A DNA stretch of 12,096 nt from JAHIJO01 sp964486075 (GCA_964486075.1 CAZALU010000088.1:1-12096), one strand, 5' to 3'. Positions 1 to 7,856 are shown, numbered from the stretch's first letter. Notes: a model not told the origin generated them from the sequence alone. Made by a program: numbers and translations.

Positions 1-10
1 CATTCCGAAT

Positions 11-94
11 TGTAGGGCGGGAACACCCAACGGGCTTCCCGCCTCCGCAATCCCCCGGCGGGCAATCCCGCGGACGGGACATGCCCGCCCTACA
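11..94. repeat. 84-bp nested palindromic element with TGTAG...CTACA ends
   Basis: An 11-bp perfect inverted repeat bounds the element: TGTAGGGCGGG at 11-21 and CCCGCCCTACA at 84-94. Inside are smaller palindromes: CGGG-ctt-CCCG (31-41), the competing pair CCCGCC (38-43)/GGCGGG (57-62), and TCCCG-cgga-CGGGA (66-79). As single-stranded DNA or RNA it could form an outer stem carrying two hairpins. The terminal pentamers match those of the cloverleaf units near the right end of the window. It is probably a dispersed REP-like intergenic repeat; that class is inferred, while the pairings are read directly. No gene is seen in 1-188. Confidence 0.7.
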
Positions 95-144
95 AAAGAA
101 TTTCCAGCACCCTTCGTAAGCCTCCATGGTCAAACATATTACTT

Positions 145-191
145 GCGCCCCGTGGCGGGGCGCCATGAATTTTTCGCCCGCGAAAAATTCA
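145..191 (-). terminator. Paired hairpins at the 3' end of the large secreted-protein gene
   Basis: Two palindromes sit at the end of the minus-strand operon. Bases 166-191 form a 12-bp perfect inverted repeat with a 2-nt spacer (GAATTTTTCGC-CC-GCGAAAAATTC plus one more T-A pair) that includes the TGA stop codon. Bases 145-163 form GCGCCCCG-tgg-CGGGGCGC. Read on the minus strand, the GC hairpin is followed by AAGTAATATGTTT, which is only a weak T tract. Read on the plus strand, a run of five T follows six bases after the GC stem. They probably act as a transcript end or RNA-stabilising structure, but this is not a textbook intrinsic terminator. Confidence 0.4.
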
Positions 192-3100
192 CCGCACGTA
201 GAACATCGTGCCCGGCCCTTGGATGCGCCAATAGATCGTGCCCACCTCCCCGACCGCCACATAGTCAGAGCATCCAATGCCGTTGGTCGCCGAATAAATT
301 CCAAAATAATGGTTATATGCGCAATATACCGCAATGCGCCCGCCACCGCCCGCGCCGCCGCGGAGTGTTGTATTTCCATCCCCGCCTTTGGCTCGGAGGG
401 TGCCTGTGCCAGCCAGAGTCTTGGCCTTGACATACACACTCCCGCCCGACCCGCCGCCGGTGTCGCTGCCCGTCCCGGTCTGACCATCGGCCGATACGCG
501 CCCGTTGATTGTCATGGTCTGGACCACGTTCAGCCGCACCACGCCGCCGCCCGCGCCACCTTTGTTGCCCGAAGTGGGCCCGCCGCCGCTGCCCGCAAAG
601 GTCGGCGTCATGTAGGTGCAATACTGGTCATTGGAGCCATAGGCGATCCCCGGGACTCCTGCCCCGGTAACGCCTTTGCCTCCGCTACCGCCAAATCCGC
701 CGCCGGCACCGTAAGTCGGCCCGGTGCCATAGCCGGGGCCATTGGTCAGCGCGTTTGGAGTGACACCGGGAATCCCGCCAATAAACCCGAGGCCATCGGC
801 ATTGATCGTGGCGCCGGTATCCACGCAGATGTTGTTGGCATAGATGATGCCGGGCGGCAGGCTGTTGGTCGGGTGATAGTTGCGGTCGTAGATCAGGAGG
901 TTCGCTGACCCGCCGACCTGGATGTCGCCGCTGACCCGGTTGGTAAACTGGTCCTGCAAGGCAAGCGTCGCAGAGTTAGTCAGCAATATGCTGCCGCAAG
1001 TAAGCAAGCCGTTCCGCAAAGTCAGGGTCGCGGTGTCAAAGATGCTGAGCGTACCGGCACTGATTGCAGCGGCGCCATTCGTCACATCCAGGCTGGCGGA
1101 ATTGGTCAATACGAGCGCGTTGGTTATGGTCACAGAACAGCCTGAATCCAACCAAACCGCCGTGTTCACCACGAAGGAACTCCTATTCAGACTGGTGAAC
1201 GGCGCCAGCACCAGGACAAAGGCGCCAGAACATGAACTGGAAAAGTAACTCAAGTCCGAAAGATAGAGGCTCCCGTCCTGACCGTAGTGGGCAGCGGTAT
1301 CCCCTCCTCGTCCACCCTGAGCCGTAAATGTTCCAGTATAGCCGGCGCTGGAACCGTGAACGGCAATCCGCCCGCCACCGCCGCCACCGGCCCGACCAAG
1401 AACAGACTGCACACCGCCGGTGGCGGAAATCAGGCCGGCGCCGGTCAGCGCGGCACAGGTAATATAGATCGATCCGCCCGCGCCGGCGCCGGCATCCTGC
1501 TGCCAAGTAACGGTCTGGCCATTGGCAGCAATCCGGCCATTGAGCGTCAAGTTGCTGGAGACATCCAGGCGAATCAATCCGGCGCCGGCACCGCCAATGG
1601 CGCTGCTGACGCCGACTCCTCCGCCGCTCCCGGCGTTCGTCGGCATCGTGGCGGAATCGTACATCATGCCTGCGGGCCCCCCATACATGCCGATGGAATA
1701 ACCGCCCAAGCCACCGTGCCCCGCGCCGCAACCGATATAGGTGCCCATGCCTTTCCCGGGTCCGTATCCGTCTGTGAACTTACTCGCTCCTCCACTGTAC
1801 CCAGCGCCACCGACATCGATGCTGGCGCCAGCATCAACAGTCAGGTTCGTGCACACCAGATATACCCGGTGAGTGAGCGCGGTCCCGCAGGCGGCATGGG
1901 TCAGCGTCGCGTTGGTCCGCAGGGTGATATTAGATGCGCTCAGCACGGTCGGCCAGTTCCGCAGGGTCAGGGTGGTGTTGCTGGCCAGCAGGGACGCCAC
2001 GGTCGTGGCGATGTCCAGGGTAACATTGCCGTTGGTGATGGTAACCGCGTCCAACTCGCCGGGCATTCCGGGCGAATCCCAGCCTGCGGCATTCACCCAA
2101 TACCCGGTCCCGCCGACCCAGGTCTTGCCCTCGCCGTCGTCCTTGCCGAATTGCGCGTTGATGGTACGCGGCTGATCCATGACCACCGTGGCCGGGTTGC
2201 TGTTGACCCGATCAGAGGGAATATCCCCGGACCATTGCGTGAAATGATAGCCGGTGTCGCTCGTGGCGCTGATCGTCACCTCCACGCCATTCGTGTACCA
2301 GCCGCTGGAACTCGAGACGCTACCGTGCGTGCCGGTGCCGAGCGCGAAGTAGTACACGTTCGTCCAGAGCCAGGTCAGCGTAGCGCCGCTCGTGATCGTG
2401 CATACGGCCTGCGTTCCGGACCCGCTCGTCAGGTCGCCCGTGCCCGCATAACCAATGCAGCCATAGCGAACGCCGCTGGCCTCATCGGCGGGCGAATTGA
2501 CACAGTTGGTGACCGTGGTCCCGGGGAGAAATCCCCAAGTCCCGTAGCCGTTCGGGATCGGCGTGCCGTGCTCTGCCGGACTGCCAAAAACATCAAGAGC
2601 TACATACCCGTCCTGAATCACGACATAGGTCGTGCCCGTTCGCGCCGGATAATCCGCTCCGTCGGTACAGCCGAACCCGGGTGCCACGGAGAGCGTCCCC
2701 AGCGCTCCGAACGGATAGGACACATACCGGATGGCCAGCCGGCCGCCTGCTCCCCCGCCACCGCGCGTTGTGCTGTTGCCATTGCCGCCCTGCGCCCTGA
2801 TTGTCCCGGTGCCAGCCACTGTGGAGGCGGTAATGTATACGCTCCCGCCCGAGCCACCCCCGGTGTCGCTGCCCGTCCCGGTCTGACCATCGGCCGATAC
2901 GCGCCCGTTGATTGTCATGGTCTGGACCACGTTCAGCCGCACCACGCCGCCGCCCGCGCCACCTTTGTTGCCCGGATTCGGCCCCCCGCCGCTGCCCGCA
3001 AAGGTCGGCGTCATGTACGAGCAATACTGGTCATTCGAGCCATAGGCGACGCCCGGAACTCCGGCCCCGGTGACACCGTACCCACCCCTGCCGCCATAGC

Positions 3101-4646
3101 CCGCGCCGGCGCCGTAGTTGGGTCCGGTGCCATAGCCGGGGCCATTCGTCAGCGCGTTCGGGGCGACACCGGGAATCCCGCCAATGAACCCGCCGCCATC
3201 CGCATTGATCGTCGCGCCGGTGTCCACGAAAACATCGCTGGCCGTGATCGTGAATGGCGGCACGCTGTTAGTCGGATGAAAGTTGCGATCGAGCAATACC
3301 ATATTAGCCGTATTTGTGACCAGGATCGTCCGGCTGACCGTCGTGGTTGCCGTCTCCCGGAGGTAGAGCGTTGTGATATTATATAGGGCCAGGTCCCCGT
3401 TGGTCACACTCAGGTTCGCGTATCTCAGATCGAAGATTGCACTGCCTCGCAGATCCATCTGGCCCGCGGTCGTGGTATTATTGCTCTCGGCCAGGAAACT
3501 GGTGTTGGTGACGGACAGCAGGTTGGTGACAAACAGGCTATAGCCGGGTAACATATCCACGGCCGTGCATTTGACCGTGAGATTGTCCAGGGCCACGTTG
3601 GTCATTACCACCAGGTAGAAATTGCCGGTCCACACGGAACCCAGCCAGCCGAGATCCTGGATGTAAAGCGTCCCGGCTTGGGCCGCCGATGCCGCTGTGC
3701 CGTTCTGATTGCCTGTGCCCGGCACTGCCGAAAACGATCCGGTGAATCCTGTCATGCCCCCGTAGACCGCTATTCGCCCGCCGCCGCCGCCCCCGCCGCG
3801 ACCGGTGCTCACCGTGTTATATCCGCCGGACGCCGTGAAAGCGCCATTGCCGGCCAGCGAGCCGCAAGTGACGTAGATGGAGCCGCCGGCCCCGCCGCCC
3901 TGCTCCTGGTTGGCGCTGACTACCTGCCCATTGGCGGAGATAGTGCCGTTGTTCGTCAGCGCGCTTGTGACCACCAGCCGGATCACTCCTCCCCCGGATG
4001 AGCCCGGGTAGGCCGGGGCGCCGCTGGAACTGGCACCGCCGCCGCTGCCGGCATTTGTCGGCGCCAGGGCCGAATCGTAGGGGGCTCCACCCAGGACACC
4101 TTGATACCCCAAGGCGCCCGATCCCCCGTGACCACCCCCACCGCCACCGGTGTTGCCGTAGCCGGGCGCCGGGCCGTAGCCGTTAGGATGCGATGCGGAG
4201 GCGAGTCCGCCCGCAAAGCCTTGCGAGTTCACCGTGATCATTGCGTTCGTGGCGATGGTCAGATTCGTGCAGACGATGGAGACCCGATGCTCGGGCAGAA
4301 GCACGGCATTGGTGGAATAGTTGGTATGCGTGATTCTCCCGCTGACGCCCGCCACGGTGACGTTGGTGGCCGTTAATTGGACGGTGTCGTATCCTTGAAA
4401 CGTCAGGGTGGCATTGGTGATGAGCACTGAGCCGACGCTCTGGACATTCGAGATGATCACGCTGTAGTCGTTGGTGATGGAAACATCATCGCCGGCGCCG
4501 GGGACGCCGTCCGGGTCCCAGTTGTTGGGCGTGTCCCAGTAGGCATCCCCGCCGCCGCCATCCCAGGTCACCGGTGCGGCCAGCGCCAAGTGGGTAAGAA
4601 CTGCAACCAGGATCGCAATCAGCCAAAGTGTCTGTTGATTACGCAT
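189..4646 (-). CDS. Very large secreted glycine-rich repeat protein with InlB-like linker
   Basis: About 1485 residues. The track's first ATG lies at 4652, but the AAGAAGG ribosome site (4659-4653) abuts it directly. The second in-frame ATG at 4646 has a 6-nt spacer and is preferred. A signal peptide is clear: MRNQQTLWLIAILVAVLTHLALA, cut after ALA. The mature protein has two homologous halves, roughly residues 24-685 and 842-1485. Each starts with a W-x-GG...YW...W motif and has Gly-rich blocks (GGGGGGGRIAVYG, SGGGP..GNKGGAGGG, INADG). Between them lie a 'SPAEHG...TLTWLW' module (about 685-770) and a divergent InlB-type repeat (about 770-835, GYHFTQWSGD). It is likely an exported surface or matrix protein with beta-helical or beta-solenoid character, which is inferred. 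No membrane anchor, PEP-CTERM or autotransporter barrel is visible at the C-terminus, which ends shortly after the second Gly-rich core. It is probably the last gene of a three-gene operon. Specific function is unknown. Confidence 0.85.
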   Translation of the reverse strand: MRNQQTLWLIAILVAVLTHLALAAPVTWDGGGGDAYWDTPNNWDPDGVPGAGDDVSITNDYSVIISNVQSVGSVLITNATLTFQGYDTVQLTATNVTVAGVSGRITHTNYSTNAVLLPEHRVSIVCTNLTIATNAMITVNSQGFAGGLASASHPNGYGPAPGYGNTGGGGGGHGGSGALGYQGVLGGAPYDSALAPTNAGSGGGASSSGAPAYPGSSGGGVIRLVVTSALTNNGTISANGQVVSANQEQGGGAGGSIYVTCGSLAGNGAFTASGGYNTVSTGRGGGGGGGRIAVYGGMTGFTGSFSAVPGTGNQNGTAASAAQAGTLYIQDLGWLGSVWTGNFYLVVMTNVALDNLTVKCTAVDMLPGYSLFVTNLLSVTNTSFLAESNNTTTAGQMDLRGSAIFDLRYANLSVTNGDLALYNITTLYLRETATTTVSRTILVTNTANMVLLDRNFHPTNSVPPFTITASDVFVDTGATINADGGGFIGGIPGVAPNALTNGPGYGTGPNYGAGAGYGGRGGYGVTGAGVPGVAYGSNDQYCSYMTPTFAGSGGGPNPGNKGGAGGGVVRLNVVQTMTINGRVSADGQTGTGSDTGGGSGGSVYITASTVAGTGTIRAQGGNGNSTTRGGGGAGGRLAIRYVSYPFGALGTLSVAPGFGCTDGADYPARTGTTYVVIQDGYVALDVFGSPAEHGTPIPNGYGTWGFLPGTTVTNCVNSPADEASGVRYGCIGYAGTGDLTSGSGTQAVCTITSGATLTWLWTNVYYFALGTGTHGSVSSSSGWYTNGVEVTISATSDTGYHFTQWSGDIPSDRVNSNPATVVMDQPRTINAQFGKDDGEGKTWVGGTGYWVNAAGWDSPGMPGELDAVTITNGNVTLDIATTVASLLASNTTLTLRNWPTVLSASNITLRTNATLTHAACGTALTHRVYLVCTNLTVDAGASIDVGGAGYSGGASKFTDGYGPGKGMGTYIGCGAGHGGLGGYSIGMYGGPAGMMYDSATMPTNAGSGGGVGVSSAIGGAGAGLIRLDVSSNLTLNGRIAANGQTVTWQQDAGAGAGGSIYITCAALTGAGLISATGGVQSVLGRAGGGGGGRIAVHGSSAGYTGTFTAQGGRGGDTAAHYGQDGSLYLSDLSYFSSSCSGAFVLVLAPFTSLNRSSFVVNTAVWLDSGCSVTITNALVLTNSASLDVTNGAAAISAGTLSIFDTATLTLRNGLLTCGSILLTNSATLALQDQFTNRVSGDIQVGGSANLLIYDRNYHPTNSLPPGIIYANNICVDTGATINADGLGFIGGIPGVTPNALTNGPGYGTGPTYGAGGGFGGSGGKGVTGAGVPGIAYGSNDQYCTYMTPTFAGSGGGPTSGNKGGAGGGVVRLNVVQTMTINGRVSADGQTGTGSDTGGGSGGSVYVKAKTLAGTGTLRAKGGDGNTTLRGGAGGGGRIAVYCAYNHYFGIYSATNGIGCSDYVAVGEVGTIYWRIQGPGTMFYVR
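457..571 (-). repeat. 115-bp identical intragenic repeat, copy in second half
   Basis: This stretch is identical base for base to 2860-2974, at an offset of 2403 bp inside the same gene. It encodes the Gly/Asp/Ser-rich core around INGRVSADGQTGTGSDTGGG of the second half. Flanking sequence is clearly homologous but diverged, including at third codon positions. Perfect identity confined to this block suggests recent gene conversion between the two halves. Confidence 0.9.
2860..2974 (-). repeat. 115-bp identical intragenic repeat, copy in first half
   Basis: Partner of the block at 457-571, same orientation, no mismatches over 115 bases. It encodes the same INGRVSADGQ core in the first half of the secreted protein. 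Identity stops abruptly on both sides (456/2859 and 572/2975 differ), while similarity continues at protein level for several hundred residues. Confidence 0.9.
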
Positions 4647-4652
4647 AAACAT

Positions 4653-4659
4653 CCTTCTT
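4653..4659 (-). promoter_or_regulatory. Ribosome binding site deciding the start of the large secreted protein
   Basis: Minus-strand AAGAAGG. It touches the upstream ATG (4652) with no spacer but lies 6 nt from the ATG at 4646, so initiation at 4646 is favoured. Confidence 0.65.
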
Positions 4660-4675
4660 ATAAAACAGGCCTTTT

Positions 4676-5566
4676 TTATTTCAAAGCTTTCCGTAATTCC
4701 AAAAGATTGGCATGCATGATCGTCAGGTAGGACTCCGGCGACGGCGGGCCGGTAACCACCGGATCCAGGCGATACACGGTCGCCCCGGTTTCGCGGGCAA
4801 TCGTTTGCGCCGTCTTGGCCGGGTATTGCGGCTCCGTGAACAACGCGTTGACGCCTGTCTTGCGGACGATGCCAATCAGTTCCGCCATTTCCCGGGCGCT
4901 GGGCTCCGAGCCGGGCTCGCGCTCAATAACAGCAATCACATTCAAACCGAATTCTCGCGCAAAATAAGGAAAGGCTTCATGAAAGGTGATGATGTCGCGG
5001 GATCGAATATCTTGCAACCCTTCCCGCAGCGTTACACTAAGCGCTTCCAGCTGCTTAATATAGGCCGTCGCGTTCGTTTCATATAGCGCGCCATGCTGCG
5101 GGTCCAGCAACGCCAGGCCGTGGGCGACATTACGGACCTGAATGATCGCATTGCTTACGCTGAGCCAGGCATGGGGATTGGCTCCGTCTGGCCCGCGGAT
5201 CAGATCAACCCCTGCGCTGGAGTCGATAATCTTCAGTCCGGGCATCTGGCGCAGAGCCTTGTCCAGGAAGGATTCCATGCCGGCGCCGTTGATTATAAAA
5301 ACCGAGGCGCGGGAAAGCGTGATCATGTCTTTCGGCGTCAGCTGGTAATCGTGCAGGCACCCGGTTTGGGGACGGGTCATATTGAGCACCTCTACGCCGT
5401 CCACTCCGCCGGCGACGTTGAGCGCGGCCAGATAGACGGGATAAAACGAAGCGACAATTCGGAACACCGGAACCGTTGGCTCAATTGCGCCGACGCCACC
5501 GGCAATCAATCCCGCCAGCATCAGGGCCAGCCAGCATCGCCGCTTGGCATATTCAGTTTGTGGCAT
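4676..5566 (-). CDS. Metal ABC transporter substrate-binding protein, ZnuA/cluster A-I type
   Basis: A 296-residue protein of the periplasmic solute-binding family for zinc or manganese (cluster A-I, ZnuA/TroA-like). It has an N-terminal hydrophobic segment (residues 11-27, CWLALMLAGLIAGGVGA) after a basic stretch, consistent with Sec export. Cys11 precedes the hydrophobic core, so no lipobox is evident. The likely metal ligands are His72 (TGCLHDYQLTP), His132 (NPHAWLS), His196 (TFHEAFPYFAREFGL) and Asp268 (RLDPV), in the family's usual order and spacing. The long His/Asp-rich loop typical of many ZnuA proteins is absent; the segment between His72 and His132 is short. The ribosome site AAGGAC (5578-5573) lies 6 nt before the ATG. 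The gene follows the EEP gene by 36 nt and precedes the large secreted-protein gene by 29 nt (to the preferred start), suggesting one transcript. No permease or ATPase gene (ZnuB/ZnuC) lies in this window, so it is an orphan here. Zinc versus manganese cannot be decided from sequence alone. Confidence 0.88.
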   Translation of the reverse strand: MPQTEYAKRRCWLALMLAGLIAGGVGAIEPTVPVFRIVASFYPVYLAALNVAGGVDGVEVLNMTRPQTGCLHDYQLTPKDMITLSRASVFIINGAGMESFLDKALRQMPGLKIIDSSAGVDLIRGPDGANPHAWLSVSNAIIQVRNVAHGLALLDPQHGALYETNATAYIKQLEALSVTLREGLQDIRSRDIITFHEAFPYFAREFGLNVIAVIEREPGSEPSAREMAELIGIVRKTGVNALFTEPQYPAKTAQTIARETGATVYRLDPVVTGPPSPESYLTIMHANLLELRKALK

Positions 5567-5602
5567 CGCACGGTCCTTGTTGCGCGCTTTTTATTGGCCG
5601 GC

Positions 5603-6334
5603 TCAGTCTTTGAGGTCGAAGTCGCAGACGAGCGGTAGATGATCCGAATACATGACCCGGGGCATCTGAAAGTCCCGGACATGAATCCGTTTGTTGTGCA
5701 GAATATAATCCAAATGCCGTTTGGGCGCCCAACTGGGAAAGGAGGCCGTATCGTCTGAACAGGCATTAGTCAGTCCGGCGGCAGCCAGGAACAGCCGTAT
5801 CTCCCGGCTTCCCCGGAACAGGTTGAAATCGCCGGCCACGATACAGGGCCGGGAAACATCCTTAACCAGCGAATACAGGTCATCCAGTTGACGCTGACGC
5901 GTCTTGTAGCGGAGTGAAAGATGCACCAGGAACACCGTCAGGTTCTTCAGTTCCAGCTCAATCACCAGGCGCTTAAAGCCCTTGTCGAAGTAATGAAATT
6001 TACTCCTCTCGATAGCATCGCGGCAAATAAAGGCGTTCACCTGCTTGTTAAGCACCGGAACCGAGTGGGCTAATGACGGCTTGGCATACTTTGATTCAAA
6101 GAGGTGATAATGCCCCAGCGTCCTGGCAATCGCAGCCGCCTGGTTGGTGCGCCGCGAACGGTATGAGCCGGCATCGACCTCGATCAGGCCGACAATATCC
6201 GGATGACAGGAATGGATAAAAGCCGATATCTCCTGCAGGTTCTCGGAAGTGCGGTTCAAATACCCGCCCCAGGGCAGGTGCAAAGGCCCGCCCGTGCCCG
6301 TGCAATAGCGTACGTTGTAGAGAAGAAAACGCAT
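5603..6334 (-). CDS. Endonuclease/exonuclease/phosphatase (EEP) family protein
   Basis: A 243-residue protein with the complete EEP (DNase I/AP endonuclease-like) catalytic set: Asn7 (LLYNVRY), Glu52 (GLIEVD), His138 (VHLSL), Asp169 and Asn171 (AGDFN), Asp209 (LDYIL), and Asp231-His232 (SDHLPL). These residues bind a divalent metal and hydrolyse phosphodiester bonds in DNA, RNA, phosphoinositides or sphingomyelin, depending on the member. The actual substrate cannot be told. There is no signal peptide, so it is probably cytoplasmic. It is first in the minus-strand gene run. No Shine-Dalgarno is seen before the ATG. A TATATT hexamer (minus strand, 6348-6343) would place transcription start only a few bases from the start codon, so a leaderless message is possible. 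It diverges from the URO-D-like gene across 126 bp. Confidence 0.85.
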   Translation of the reverse strand: MRFLLYNVRYCTGTGGPLHLPWGGYLNRTSENLQEISAFIHSCHPDIVGLIEVDAGSYRSRRTNQAAAIARTLGHYHLFESKYAKPSLAHSVPVLNKQVNAFICRDAIERSKFHYFDKGFKRLVIELELKNLTVFLVHLSLRYKTRQRQLDDLYSLVKDVSRPCIVAGDFNLFRGSREIRLFLAAAGLTNACSDDTASFPSWAPKRHLDYILHNKRIHVRDFQMPRVMYSDHLPLVCDFDLKD

Positions 6335-6397
6335 TTCGCACTAATATAAAAGAATCGCGTTCAAAAAGCCACAACGAATTTTACCGGATTTCAAAAC

Positions 6398-6425
6398 TTG
6401 ACTTTTACTTCCGTGCCTATATGCT
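6398..6425 (+). promoter_or_regulatory. Sigma70-like promoter for the URO-D-family gene
   Basis: A TTGACT -35 box (6398-6403), 16-nt spacer and TATGCT -10 box (6420-6425) lie 35 nt before the start codon. Expected transcription start is near 6432, giving a leader of about 29 nt containing the AAGGAG ribosome site at 6446-6451 (9-nt spacer to ATG). Confidence 0.6.
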
Positions 6426-6460
6426 ACCAAGTCTTTTGATCCGAAAAGGAGCCACACTCC

Positions 6461-7549
6461 ATGAGTATTCACTTCAGTCCTGAGCGCTGGAAAAAAATCA
6501 AGGCCGATGCCCACGCTTGGTGGGCCGGTGAACTCGAGCGGCCCCTGATCCAAATTGGCGTTTACGGAATGCCCCCCGACCGTACGGAGCCGGCTCTGCC
6601 CGGCCAGGGTTTCACCGCCTTCCACGACGACTCCGTCTCCGCCGAGGCCATCGTGGACCGCTGGGATTATGAATTTTCAACTCAGCGTTTTCTGGGGGAC
6701 GCCTTTCCATCGCTCTGGAGTAATTTCGGGGCAGGCGTCGTCGCGGCCTTCATGGGCGCGATCCTGGAAAAAAGCATTGCGGACCAAACGGTCTGGTTCC
6801 ACCCCGCGCAGGACCAGGAAATCGCGGACATCAGTTTTCGTTACGACCCCGAGAATTACTGGTTCCGCCGCATTAGTGACATCTACCGCGCCGGCCTGGA
6901 CCGCTGGCAGGGGCAGGTGCAAATGGGCATGACCGACCTGGGCGGCAACCTGGACATCCTCTCATGCTTTCGGCCCGGCGACAAGCTACTCCTCGACCTC
7001 TACGATCACCCCGCCGAAGTCAAGCGCCTGACCTGGGAAGCCCACGAGCGCTGGTGGCAATATTTTGAGGACTTCAACAAACTGCTCCGCCCCGTCAACC
7101 CAGGATACACCGCTTGGACCACGCTATATTCCGAAATACCTTATTATATGCTGCAATGTGATTTCTGCTACATGATCGGCCCGGAAATGTTCGACGAGTT
7201 CGTCAAACCGGAGCTCCAAGCCTCCTGCCGCCGGTTAGGCAATGCTTTCTATCACCTGGACGGGCCCGGCCAATTGCCGCACCTGGATTCCCTACTCTCG
7301 ATTCCCGAATTGAAAGGCGTACAATGGGTCCCCGGCGCCGGTCAGCCGGATATGGGGCATTGGCCGGAAGTCTATCGCAAAATCCGCGCAGCCGGCAAAC
7401 TGATTCAGATTTTTGGCAACATCGCAACCCTCGATCGCCTGGCCGAACAACTCGGCAGCGCCAAAGGTATTTGCCTGATCGACTGGGAACCGGCCGCCAA
7501 TGAAAAAGAAATTCGCGCGGGCTTGCGCCGCTACGGGGCCGAAAGTTGA
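6461..7549 (+). CDS. URO-D superfamily protein (uroporphyrinogen decarboxylase/methyltransferase-like)
   Basis: A 362-residue soluble protein with the look of the URO-D/MtaA-like TIM-barrel superfamily, which includes heme-pathway uroporphyrinogen decarboxylase and corrinoid-dependent methyltransferases. Supporting segments are IGPEMFDEFVKPEL (239-252), YHLDGPGQ (264-271), LKGVQWVPGAGQPD (284-297), the WPEVYRKIRAAGK helix and IQIFGN (315-320). The short N-terminal pattern typical of true HemE (substrate-binding Arg cluster) is not apparent, so haem synthesis is unlikely. The lone His in YHLDGPG matches the position where methyltransferase members place a metal ligand, but no H-x-C motif is visible. 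The gene has its own promoter, a good AAGGAG ribosome site and no co-directional partner. No corrinoid protein or transporter lies nearby, so the substrate is unknown. Many such stand-alone paralogues occur in Lentisphaerota and Kiritimatiellota genomes (general knowledge). Confidence 0.8.
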   Translation: MSIHFSPERWKKIKADAHAWWAGELERPLIQIGVYGMPPDRTEPALPGQGFTAFHDDSVSAEAIVDRWDYEFSTQRFLGDAFPSLWSNFGAGVVAAFMGAILEKSIADQTVWFHPAQDQEIADISFRYDPENYWFRRISDIYRAGLDRWQGQVQMGMTDLGGNLDILSCFRPGDKLLLDLYDHPAEVKRLTWEAHERWWQYFEDFNKLLRPVNPGYTAWTTLYSEIPYYMLQCDFCYMIGPEMFDEFVKPELQASCRRLGNAFYHLDGPGQLPHLDSLLSIPELKGVQWVPGAGQPDMGHWPEVYRKIRAAGKLIQIFGNIATLDRLAEQLGSAKGICLIDWEPAANEKEIRAGLRRYGAES

Positions 7550-7632
7550 ATCGCTGGGGTCTGCCTCAAAATCTGTGGATAGGGATCGGTAGGAATTGAC
7601 CACGGAGGGAAAAGAGAGCGAGAAAATATCGC

Positions 7633-7662
7633 TTGCGGTCTGCCCTCCCGATGATGTATATA
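7633..7662 (+). promoter_or_regulatory. Possible promoter for the rpsP cluster
   Basis: TTGCGG (7633-7638), an 18-nt spacer and TATATA (7657-7662) form a plausible sigma70-like promoter. It would give a long structured leader of about 225 nt before rpsP. The -35 match is moderate and other arrangements are possible. Confidence 0.35.
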
Positions 7663-7726
7663 TGACTCGTTTGTTTTTCACCGCGATGTGACAGGCACAC
7701 GAGCGCCCGCCTCGCGGCAGGTCCGA

Positions 7727-7747
7727 ATTTGAATGCCAAAATCAGAT
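7727..7747 (+). repeat. Imperfect upstream copy of the rpsP start region
   Basis: ATTTGAATG (7727-7735) and AAAATCAGAT (7738-7747) are separated by 2 nt. The same two words occur at the true rpsP start, ATTTGAATG (7890-7898) and AAAATCAGAT (7905-7914), with a 6-nt gap. The upstream copy includes an ATG but its reading frame stops after 24 codons. Together the copies flank about 140 bp of palindrome-rich DNA. Confidence 0.6.
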
Positions 7748-7831
7748 CCGCCTAAGGCGGAAATGAATGGAAAACAAGTTAACAGCCGGGATGCAGCCTT
7801 TGGCTGATTCGCCTCTGGCAGAAAACCCGGC
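7747..7831. repeat. Cluster of small palindromes upstream of rpsP
   Basis: This part of the 346-base gap 7550-7895 holds successive GCC-TNN-GGC palindromes. TCCGCC-taa-GGCGGA lies at 7747-7761. Then an outer stem GCCGGG (7785-7790)/CCCGGC (7826-7831) encloses CAGCC-ttt-GGCTG (7794-7806) and GCC-tct-GGC (7811-7819). The second block is again an outer stem around two hairpins. It may be a mobile-type intergenic repeat or part of the structured rpsP leader. No gene is supported in the gap. Confidence 0.55.
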
Positions 7832-7856
7832 ATCACTAATAAACCGCATAAGGGAG

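Noticed and set aside
126..908. 260-codon plus-strand open frame
   Set aside because: Antisense shadow of the second half of the secreted protein; part of its sequence recurs in the 699-codon shadow only because the underlying gene is duplicated.
1287..3386. 699-codon plus-strand open frame
   Set aside because: It lies entirely antisense to the large secreted-protein gene. Its product is a low-complexity Arg/Ala/Gly mixture without domains, as expected from the complement of Gly-rich codons. The minus frame has a signal peptide, ribosome site and repeat domains.
7733..7807. 24-codon frame starting MPKSDPPKAEMNG upstream of rpsP
   Set aside because: Its ribosome site is poor, it runs through palindromes, and its start is explained by the duplicated rpsP start words.
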